Positions 52,171 through 61,429 of a stretch of 64,000 nucleotides of DNA are shown piece after piece; position 1 is the stretch's first letter, and each line of letters opens with the position of its first letter. The stretch lies in assembly GCA_036250195.1 (NCBI GenBank), contig JAVHZZ010000003.1, positions 293,233,065 through 293,297,064 on the forward strand, read 5' to 3'. Source of the stretch: Mixophyes australis (Eukaryota > Chordata > Amphibia > Anura > Limnodynastidae). Made by a program: the position numbers and the translations under genes. Below the pieces are notes generated by a model that saw nothing but the letters and a program-made list of their open reading frames with translations, was not told the origin of the DNA and searched no databases.

Positions 52171-53965
52171 TGTCACAGGCACTAGGAGTCTTTACCCAGG
52201 GATCACCAGGTGATAGGCTTACCAGAGCAGTATAGGTGGTAATATGGTACTCTGGTAGCAGGGTGATCACGGAACAGGAAATAGCAGATGATGAGATGCT
52301 CAGGAAAGTCTATGACTAGCAGCACTGGTAATATGGAGGTAATAATACACGAGGAACTGTATGGACAAAGGACACGTGAAGGTAGTCAGTGGTCTGCGGT
52401 AGCAAGTTGTACCACTGCTATAGTGAGGAGGAATGTCCAACAGAAACGAGGAGGTGATGAGAGTCAGCGGTCTGCGGATAGCAAGTTGTACCGCTGTCAG
52501 AGTGAAGGAATGGAATCCAAGTGGAGGTATCCGGGGAGTCAGTGGTCTGCGTTAGCAAGTTGTACCACTGCACCACTGCTATGTGAGAGGATACTGGAAC
52601 AGGTGATACAGGAAACAGGAATCAGTGGTCTGCCTCTAGCAAGTTGTACCACTGAATATATATGTGAGGAGGGGCACGGGGAGAGACTGCAACACAGGAT
52701 ATATACGGGCACCTTAAACTCGATCCACAGTAATATGCACAATATATAAATGACTGAACAGCACTGCAATAATAGAAAGTCTCTTGAGGTAATCCGGCAC
52801 AAGATAACACAGTCAATGATGGCAATAGACTCAGCGGATAGCAAACTCCAGAGGAGAACCAACACAGTCCAGCAAGATATGCAATACACCAGCACAGTCA
52901 ATGAGAAGTATGCATACCGTGGTTCAGAAGCAGGCAGTCAGACAGGAGTGCAGAGATACCTGAACGGCAGGAGGCCGGCAGGATGCGAAGTCCCTGGATG
53001 GGTGGAGCAGTGGTCTAGTAGGTGCAGCGCACAGGTAAGTAGACCAGCAGGGAACCAAATACACAGGAATCAGTAGAGCGTGGAACTGGACTCCTGGAGG
53101 ACCCTGGAGAATGGCGATGGTCTAGCAGAGGGGTAAATAGTGAGACACGAATCCAATGCTGACAGGCGGGTAGAGACCAGCGGGAACACAGGAAAGCGTG
53201 GAGAGCGGATCAGCAGTAGATGGACGAGTAGAGCTGAGGAGTAGCAGCAGCAGGTCTCTGCGGACACAAGGAGGTAGCCAATAGCAACCAGCAGGTGCAG
53301 CAACGATGGGACACGGGAGAGCAGAGTTGAGCTGGAACTGTTGATCACGGAGAGTAGCGGATAGCAATAGTAGTGGCAGTCTCGAGGAAACACGGGAGAG
53401 TTGAGATGAGCTGAAGACTGAAGCGCACAGAGGCAGCGGATAGGAATCAGCTAACAGTCACGATGATGCACAGGTGAGTGGATGTGGAGTGAAGACTGTA
53501 GTGCACGGAGGCAGCGGATAGGAATCAGCTAACAGTCACGATGATGCACAGGTGAGTGGATGTGGAGTGAAGACTGTAGTGCACGGAAGCAGCGGACAGG
53601 AATCAGCTAACAGTCACGATGATACACAGGAGCGTAGAAGTGGTATGGGAACCACAGTAGTAGAAGTGGTTTGGAAACCACAGAGGTAGAAGTGGTTTGG
53701 AAACCACAGGAATCAGCAGCGCTGAATACACGAGGAAACACAGGAACACCTTCAGAGACTCATGGGGAATGAGACTCCAAGATCAGGCAAAGTGGTATTG
53801 ACCACAGGTGCTTAATATAGGGAGTGTTGCCTGATCTGCCAATTAAGTTAAAGGAACATACACTGAAGGTTTAGAAAGGGCTGCGCATGCGCAGTCCCTC
53901 AGGATGGAGGACGGCCACGGTTCCTAAATGTCCGGGAAGAAGCACTCACAGTCCGGTGAGTGACA
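52171..53965 (-). repeat. Chromoviral solo LTR, divergent subfamily, in the TEX15-like pseudogene
   Basis: 1795 bp, ends TGTCACAGG and GAGTGACA, with a perfect GGTAT duplication at 52166-52170 and 53966-53970. Minus-strand GCCTGATCTTGG marks the predicted start near 53788. Four hairpin modules span 52388-52655, including CAGCGGT/ACCGCTG at 52465-52496. Tandem units around 53430-53640 (AGGAATCAGCTAACAGTCAC) vary in copy number. Confidence 0.94.
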
Positions 53966-54058
53966 GGTATGTTATGCTAAAATATACCCCATCAGTAGAA
54001 ATTGACCTATAGATGTGTAGAGTCAGAGGACAACTCTGTCAAAAAACATACTGGTCCT

Positions 54059-54300
54059 GATTCTTCATCATCATCATCATCATCATCATCATTTATTTAT
54101 ATAGCGCCTCTAATTCCGCAGCGCTGTACAAAAAACTCACTCACATCAGTCCCTGCCCCATTGAGGCTTAAAGTCTAAATTCCCTAACACACACACACAC
54201 ACACACAGACTAGGGTCAATTTTTGTTAGCAGCTAATTAACCTACCAGTATGTTTTTGGAGTGTGGGAGGAAACCCATGCAAACATGTGGATAACATACA
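54059..54300 (+). repeat. Common vertebrate dispersed repeat with ATC and CA microsatellites
   Basis: (ATC)n is followed by TTTATTTATATAGCGCCTCT, then AATTCCGCAGCGCTGTACA, a (CA)n at 54189-54208, and TTTTTGGAGTGTGGGAGGAA. This string recurs widely in fish and amphibian genomes as an interspersed repeat, possibly a LINE or SINE tail. The exact family is uncertain. Confidence 0.6.
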
Positions 54301-54467
54301 AACTACTCGCCAACACCCTGTTTTTTGCCCTCTAAACAAAGGTGTCAATGAGACTGCCCCTACAAAATTACTAGGACAAGAAAAGAGAAAAGAGTTAAAC
54401 AAAATTGTTTTTTGGGATGCTCCTCTAAAAACAACACCCTTTTTACACTTATGAAGATAAGGGTCTC

Positions 54468-54683
54468 ATGAGAAGAATAAACCTGAGGCACACTCTGTAT
54501 GGAACCAAGTTAAGTGAGTGCAAAGAGATGAAGGAATACATTGATAGGATGTTATCTATTTCACAGCAGCTGTCCGCCGAAGTCCAAGTGAATGATGAAG
54601 AGGTCACCATGGCTATGTTCCAGAACCTGATTTCTGAATTCAATTTCCTTATAGTGGCACTGGAGTTATGTGTTACCAAGTAA
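54468..54683 (+). pseudogene. Ty1/copia-type gag fragment (UBN2-like)
   Basis: A short frame reads LRHTLYGTKLSECKEMKEYI, then DRMLSISQQLSAEVQVNDEE and VTMAMFQNLISEF. This matches the pattern of the copia gag UBN2 region (L-LY-KL-EG-SM-EYI, then a helix pair and a leucine-rich L-SL-EY). No protease or pol follows, so it is an isolated fragment. It is next to decayed sequence at 54301-54450 that I could not assign. Confidence 0.55.
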
Positions 54684-54767
54684 CTAGAAAGGTCATAATT
54701 GTAACAGTTTCAGACCAGATACCTGTGGACACTAAAACTGAAACAGCTTTGCTCACTAAGGACATTG

Positions 54768-54880
54768 GGCCTAATTCAGCAAGGCACGCATTCTAAGCAC
54801 AACCTGAGTTCAGCATCATACGCACATATTTAGGCTTTGTGTGCGCTTAAATTCAGCAAGGCATGAATCTTAAGATATGT
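54768..54880. mobile_element. Harbinger-like terminal fragment
   Basis: TTGGGCCTAATTCAGCAAGG with a second AATTCAGCAAGGCATGA 80 bp later resembles Harbinger MITE ends. The partner end was not found. Confidence 0.38.
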
Positions 54881-55079
54881 GAGCTTTTGTTACTATAACG
54901 GATGCAGCAAGATGCGTCCAATACCTATGTGGATTATAAATTCACAAAAGAAAGCACAGGAGAATGATGAAAAAAATCATGCATTTTTGTTACCTGATAA
55001 TAATAAAGGCATTGTTGGAAAAATATACGTAAAAGTTCACTCCTATGGGAAACAAAAGTAAAAGAATCAAGTCTAAACC

Positions 55080-57445
55080 AATGTAGCTAAATAAAAAGGT
55101 AAGGGAAGAAATGAAAAGGAAAAAGTGTGCAATTAAATTGTTTAAGTCTGAAGGGACTGAGGAGTCTTTCTGTACATACAAGGAATGTAAAAAATTATGC
55201 AAAAAAGAAAATAGATAAAGTTAGCTAAATTTAAAAATGTAAAACAAGTTGCAATAGAAAGTAAGACAAACCCTAAAAAGTTTTTAGGTATATGGAAAAA
55301 GGATAAAAAAGACAATTGAGATGGGTGGATTGATTAATAATAAGGAAAAAGGAGAGGTATTAAACACTTTATTTTCTTCATTATTTACTAGAGAGGAACA
55401 AATGGTAGGAATAATACATAAAAATGGAAATTAATCCATTCCATTAATTAATACTTGTCTGACAAAGGCAGAAGTCCAAAGGCGACTCAATACAATTAAA
55501 ATAAATAAAGCTCCATGTCCAGATGGCATACATCCAAGGGTTCTTATGGAGCTAAACTGAGAAATAGCTAGACCGCTAGATTCAATTTCATCTGGCTCAG
55601 TACTGAGGGATTGGCGAATAGGGAATGAGATTACAACCAGGTAATTATAGACCTGTACACCTGACATCAATAGTGGGGAATCTACTGGAAGATATATTAA
55701 GGGATAGTATTCAGGATTACTTGGTGCACAATAAGATTATTAGTGATAATCAGCATGGATTTGTGAGGGATAGGTCATGTCAAACTAATTAAATTAGTTT
55801 CTACGAGGAAGTTAGTGGGATCTTAGACCATGGTGGTACAATAGATGTGATCTACTTGCATTTTGCAAAGGCCTTTGATACAGTGCCACACAAGAGGTTG
55901 TTTTACAATATAGGGGAATCAGGTCTAGGAAGCAACCTTTGTACTTGACTCAAAGACTGGTTTGAGAATAGGGAGCAGAGAGTTATGACATATGGAACAT
56001 TTTCTAATTGATCAAAAGTCTTAAGTGGTGTACCTCAAGGTTTCGTGCTGGGGCCACTGCTTTTTAATATATTTATTAATGACCTTGATGATGGTTTAGA
56101 GGGCAAAGTTTCCATTTTTGCAGATGACACCAATCTGTGTAAGATAATAAAATCAGAGCAAGATGTAGTTTCTCTGCAGAGGGACTTGAATAAACTGGAG
56201 GATTGGGCAGCAAAATGGAAGATTAAGTCTAACATGGATAAATGTAAGGTGATGCATTTAGGGATCAAAAACAAGCATGCAATTTATAAGTTAAATATGA
56301 CAAATTTAGGGGAATCTAAAATGGAAAAGAATTCTGGAGTGCTCCTAGACAGTAGACTTAACAATAATGCTCAATGTCAAGCAGCAGCTGCAAAGGCCAA
56401 TAAAGTACTTGCATGCATAAAAAGGGGCATAGATGCAAGGGAAGACAGTGTAATTTCACCACTATATAAATCGTTGGTAAGACCTCATCTTGAATATGCG
56501 GTACAGTTCTGGGCACCATTCTATAGAAAATACATTTTAGAATTAAAAACGGTTCAGAGAAGAGTGACAAAATTGATAAGGGCTACTGAGTCATTAAGTT
56601 ATGAAAAAAAGGTTAGCCAGTTTAGGCATGTTTACTTTAGAAAAGAGGCATCTATCTGTAACCAATTTCTCCTCCTCCTCTTTTCTCCCTTCTAAAAATA
56701 TTTGATTTAATTCTTTTCACTCTACTGCTATGGTACTTTGCATTTTTTGGAGATCACCTTGATGATGGGTTGCTTGTTAAAACATTTATTTGGGTCCTGT
56801 GGTTTTGCCCTTATTTGTATTCATATTTGTATTCATATGTAGGGTTTTATATATATCAGCTGAAAACTCATGGATAACGGCAAATTGTGCTGTTATTCAA
56901 AAATATAAAAAGCAAATTTACTCCCCCCCTTCCCCGACCTCAGTGCCCGTCCTGACTTCACATAGCGTAAAGTAAGTATGATCAATATGTACAAATACAT
57001 TAAAGGTCAATACAGAGAACTTTCATGGGAACTTTTTACCCCAAGGACTATACACAGGACATGCGGTCACCCCTTAAGGTTAGAGGAGAAGAAATTTCGC
57101 AATCAGCAAAGGAAGGGGTTCTTTACAGTAAGGGCAGTCAAGATATGGAATTCCCTGCCAGGGAAGGTCGTGATGGCAGATTCATTCGATATGTTTAAGA
57201 AAGGGTTAGACAAATTTTATCAGAAAGGGTAGCCAGGGTTTACGACCGTTAATTAAAATGAAGGACAGTAGTGGATTCAGGGAGAAATAGGACTGAAATA
57301 TTGTGTCAGGAGGGATTTTGCCCAATTGAAACAGATTGGCAGTTGCTTTATCTGGATCGATTTCAAATATAAGAGCGGGATCATAGGAGATCCAAAATAA
57401 GTTGGACTAGTGTATTTTTCCAACCTCAACAACTATGTTACTATG
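55080..57445 (+). pseudogene. Non-LTR retrotransposon (CR1/L2-type LINE), decayed, with 3' end
   Basis: The reverse transcriptase runs in several frames: APCPDGIHPRVLMEL (near 55510), NYRPVHLTSIVGNLLED, HGFVRDRSCQTN, then GVPQGFVLGPLLFNIFINDL (56030-56085) and the catalytic FADDTNLCKII (56120). The thumb and C-terminal part follow up to 56620 (RPHLEYAVQFWAPFYRK). About 340 nt of unrelated sequence interrupts it (56630-56970), then MINMYKYIKGQYREL, AVKIWNSLPGKVVMADSFD and MFKKGLDKFY end the frame at 57232. The 3' tail ends in ACTATGTTACTATG. The enzyme would have reverse-transcribed its own RNA at a target nick. Stops and shifts make it inactive. The 5' part with endonuclease is absent or unrecognisable. 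Confidence 0.85.
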
Positions 57446-58034
57446 TATATATTATTGTAAAAACAGTAAAAAAAAGTGTTTTTTGTTATTTTTTTTCATG
57501 AAACACTTTTATTAGAGTGTTGTTAATGTCTACTGAACATAAAATACATTTTTACAGTTGCTTTTGATTGCAAACACATTTCATAACATGCATACAAGAC
57601 TGTCATCACAACTGATCAGGACTTAGACTCGCCTTTTAGCTGGAGCAAGAGATACAGCAGAAAAACAAGTAACTTTGGCCTATGTAGGGGTTGATTCAGA
57701 CGTGACTGCGTGCACTCGAGTTTGACACTCCCATAGAGTCAATTGTCAATTGACTATGGAAAAATGCCCCTTCCCCACCCAGTTTACTCCTCGAAATTGT
57801 AGACTGTAGTAAGTTTCCTTTGCACTCGCAATCGCACCGAACAGGAGAGCATTCATGGATGTTTCTGCTGTTCTGTACTCGCGTAGAGTAACTGCGTACT
57901 ATATGCTCAAAATCGTCAGATAAACGTAACATAATGCAGAGTGGCATGAAATGTAACTGTGATAAAAAAAAACAAGTCAGTTTTGAATGTGGCAGACACG
58001 GGTCATAAACTAAAAATTTTGAGATCTGACAAAG
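57446..58034. other. Unassigned, possible MITE remnant
   Basis: GGGGTTGATTCAGACGTGAC at 57687 and many ACTCGCG/GCACTCG words resemble subterminal repeats of a DNA element. No matched end was found. Confidence 0.3.
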
Positions 58035-59083
58035 AATAATGGTTATGACAAAATATGATATTATCCAGTGCTGTTTATCATATAAACTTGTGATATCAAA
58101 CCAATAATGTGCATGTGATATACACAAAAAAGTATTTCATATAAGCATGTGATATCAAACCAATTGTGTGTTTGTGATATATTCAAAAAACTATATAAGT
58201 ATACTTATACTCCAATTTGTCTTTTCTCAAACAGTGAAATATAGTAATCATTCATAAAAGCAAATAAAAATAAAATAACATAGCGTGATACTTTCAAGGT
58301 AAGACTTACCTTGAAAAATACCATTGGGTCGCAACGTGTTGGTTAGAGGTGTATCAAGTTGGCAGATAGATGTTCATCCTCTCCTACTTACCATGTGACC
58401 TGGATGCATGATTCTACTTTGTCCGGACCATTTAACGATCTTGTTGTCTGCGATCATTTGTGCATAAGTTTGGTAGGAGTGATTTGGACTCTCTGTCGTT
58501 TTATTGGAATTGGATTCTTATGATGATTGAAAAAATGTTTTATTTTCATGGTTTTATATTGACTAACATCATTTCTCCTAACAAATGGTAATAGTAGAAG
58601 AATTCTTTTAAATATACCTTTTGAGGCTTTGAGGCAAGAATATATCTCATAAGTGGGGATGCTAAAGGGGACTTTTCCATCAAAAAGTGATCCTGATAAA
58701 TATTGAAGACATCTTAATACAATATACATTTATTGATTCTCATTTCTATTTTGAACTGTACTTGCAAGCGTGGAGCATATATTGGCTGAAAGATTAGAAG
58801 AATATTCTTTGAGGAATGGACAGCTTAATAATTTTTATCACATATTATTATAATTGATTGTAATACAGTATCACGCTATGTCATATTTTGTTTTTTTATT
58901 TTCATGAATGTTTACTGTATTTCAACGTGGGAGAGAAGACAAATTGCAGTATATGTATAGTTATATAGTTTTCTGAATATATCACAAACACACAATTGGT
59001 TTGATATCACAAATTTATATGAGAGATTAAACAACACAGGATAATATCCTATTTTGTCCCGTATATCACAACTGGTGTATAGT
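58035..59083. mobile_element. Element with long terminal inverted repeats (about 250 bp)
   Basis: The left arm (58035-58295: GATATTATCC, TGATATCAAACCAAT, AAACTATATAAGTATA, TAACATAGCGTGATAC) is the inverse of the right arm (58870-59083: GTATCACGCTATGTCA, TATACTATAT-type, ATTGGTTTGATATCA, GGATAATATCC). The loop of about 570 bp has no recognised coding frame. The left arm also has an internal direct repeat of ATAA(A/G)C(A/T)TGTGATATCAAACCAAT. The family is unknown. Confidence 0.7.
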
Positions 59084-59292
59084 TGTTTTGATTACATTTA
59101 GCTGCAGTGGATAGTGAAGCGCTGGTGGAGATTTCACATATTTTATTTTAGAAAACTGATAACGGTTGCCAGGCGCCGGAGAGTGTAAAAATGTATTTTA
59201 AATGGAAAGGTGTATGTGTAGGCACTGCAGCGCCAATAAAGAACCGGCGCTAAATGCTAAATGGGTTAACTCCCGGCACCTAGCGCCGGGAG

Positions 59293-60835
59293 TGTAACGA
59301 TGTATAGTTTAAATGTAATAATGTGCAATGTATATGGGTATAAAGTGCTTATGTATGAAATAAATGTAGAGTACTTATCTTGTTCCTCAGTCCAGAGAGG
59401 GCTGCAGAGGCCTCCGCCTCCTGGGGGTCCCAGGAAGATAAGTCCCTAGTTGGAGCTCAAAGATCTACTTCAACTAGTGACAGGGCAGAGACTGCTGTCC
59501 CGGGATCTGGCTGCTCTCCCCTGGTACTATTTTTGGCTAGGGAGCAGAGCCAGACCCCGGAGCAGGGTCCCTGGAATTAACTTAGGGCGGGAGATTTAAA
59601 AGATAAATCTCTTGCCCCAGACAGGGAGGCACCAGGGGAGGTGAGTGGGCTGAGCCCCCCTCTCCCTGGCAACTCATGGACAGGCGGGAAGTATACTCCC
59701 CCCTGCTATTAGCAACAATGTTAAACGGTGTTAAACTCTCTTTGTTGAGTCACGTGCAGGCTGCATGAATCCACCCAGATTGGCTAAAGAGACAGGAGAA
59801 CGTTTTACCTTCTGCTATGACTATTCTCCAGATGTGTATAAAAACACAGAACTGTTTTGTATTAAAAGTTGTTCTTCTTGTTTCATCTGACCTGCATCCT
59901 GGCACCTTCAACCAGGGTGAGCAAATAAACATCACTTGCTTCAAAGACCTGCTTAGAAACTTCTCTATCCCTGTGACCTACAGATTAGACCCAACTCTAA
60001 TCCTGTCACAGATACTGGATTACTACTACTAATCTTGATTAGTACTGTCTTACCTGAGGTGCGGAGTCTAACGATCTCCCCGGTGTTCACCAAGAACCGC
60101 CGCAAGGCGGGGTGGACTTCGCTGCCAGGAGTCACAGGTCGCGGTCCTCAGGTTCGCCCCAAGATGTAGTGCAGCGGAGTGGAGCAGAAGATGCGGAGTC
60201 AGTCAAGCCGAGTCGGTACACAGGAATGGAGGCAGGCAGAATCAGCAGGCAACTCGGAGTCAATCAAGTCAGCGTCGGTACACGGGTCACAAGAATAGAG
60301 GGATGGTAAGCAAGCCGGGTCGGTACACAGGGGTTGGAGAGCCAGGATAGTCTAACAGGCAGAGATCAGCACACAGGAAGACACAGGAGACTGGAAGACA
60401 CAGCAATCCACGAAGCATAGGAGCCAGGAACAGGTAAGTGTTGCTCTGACACTCAGCGAGTGTCAGAGTGAGGTTTTTATACTGACAGGGATTCAAAATC
60501 CCCGCCTCTGGGTTGCGGTCATGTGACCGCCGAACCCGGAAGTGCGGCATCCGGATGGAGCGGCGGGGGGCAGGTAAGTTCGTAACAAATCCATTCCCGT
60601 CTGTTCTGAGATTTGGACCCAGCATTCCAGTACTACCACTCTGCCCACTACCCAGAAGCTCTGGCCAGTGTGATAGGCCAGGGGGGATTCATCCACACCA
60701 ACCTTGATTCATAGGAAGAGGTCAGGAATTCCAGCCTAGGTGAACCAGTAATGGGATACACTAGCAGCGTAAGTTACCTAGAAGAATCCCGGTTCTGGAT
60801 GCCGGTAAGGAGCCCAGTGGTGGCAGCATTTTTTA
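59293..60835 (+). repeat. Possible retroviral-type LTR split by a solo LTR
   Basis: TGTAACGATG at 59293 could be the start. A TATAAAAA box (59836), AATAAA (59926) and the later AGTGGTGGCAGCATTTT (60819), which resembles a primer-site junction, fit an LTR-leader layout. The chromoviral solo LTR 60004-60587 sits inside it at AATCC. No gag or pol follows. Limits are tentative. Confidence 0.38.
60004..60587 (-). repeat. Chromoviral solo LTR, element 1 family
   Basis: 584 bp, starts TGTCACAGATACTGG and ends TTCGTAACA, with a perfect AATCC duplication at 59999-60003 and 60588-60592. It aligns along its length with the element 1 LTR (TTACCTGAGGTGCGGAGTCT; CGCCGCAAGGCGGGGTGG) and keeps TTGCTCTGACACTCAGCGAG at the predicted start. 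Confidence 0.94.
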
Positions 60836-60844
60836 AGCCCCACA

Positions 60845-61429
60845 AGCACCCACAAGCGATCCTGATCCAGGGCTTTCAGCTCTCCAGGACCTCAGTGCAT
60901 TGTTACCTGCAGACCATCTCCTCTCTCTTTGTTTCAGGCCTTCATTCACCTGCATAGCAGTATTACAGTACTCAATGCACCTGCAGATCGTTGCATCCAT
61001 AAGTGATCCTGACCTAGCGCTTCGTAGCTCCACGAGACCTCAGTGCAGCATCCACCTGCAGATCCATTTTCCTTTGTGTGATCTTGTTTATTCCTTACCT
61101 GGGATGCATACATCTTACAGTCATTCTTACCTTGGACTCCTCAGCTCTCCAGGACCCCTGAGCATCGCTCTTCCTCTGGTCATCTCTCTCTCGTGTACCT
61201 TGTACACTTAATCCTACCAGTAACCCTTCAGTCCTGAGCTCTCAGCTCCTGTGTTCTCAGCTGGTCTTGCTGGTTACTCTCTTAAAGGACTGCAACCCGT
61301 GGAAGCCGCAAAGTCCATACCTCCTTGCGGGGGTCCCTGGTAAAAACCTTCCTCTCCGTTAGACTCCACGCCTCTCTGGGGTGTAGTGTCAAATCAAGCA
61401 GATTCCGAGGTCCCTACAGATCATCATGA
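60845..61429 (+). repeat. Chromoviral LTR fragment, third subfamily
   Basis: The block CTTGCGGGGGTCCCTGG, then CCGTTAGACTCCACGCC (61324-61370), matches in order the element 1 LTR block read on the opposite strand, and the fragment ends CATCATGACA. Imperfect repeats of GACCTCAGTGCA and CACCTGCAGATC fill the left part. The left end and target duplication are not resolved. Confidence 0.5.

Larger units (their letters stand above)
48540..54010 (+). pseudogene. TEX15: TEX15-like pseudogene shredded by transposons
   Basis: The clearest part (48654-49151) reads EGKLFFLKVPNQVAINIYNC, then KMLGNPEMGVYLFRHIDVAL, NFAHHKNRVLNKLIIIKLLC and GKFK. A stop at 48951 follows, then in the same frame PIPNFDSHVLKK, and YVYEYDSNFKPEKTPRQCLP. 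GVY-FRH-DVALN-AH, P-NFD-H and YEY-KP-KPRQCLP are hallmarks of TEX15, whose family (with TASOR) has a PARP-like N-terminal domain. TEX15 acts in germ-cell nuclei in meiosis and in piRNA-directed transposon silencing. More decayed coding follows at 49475-49690, 49738-49941 and 51646-52170. The last begins in frame with the sequence left of the solo LTR (EEKAGLSRKLCTYDKYYRMF). Stops, shifts, a MITE and two solo LTRs interrupt it. No introns are evident in the best-preserved part, so this is either a retrocopy or one large exon. Confidence 0.68.
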
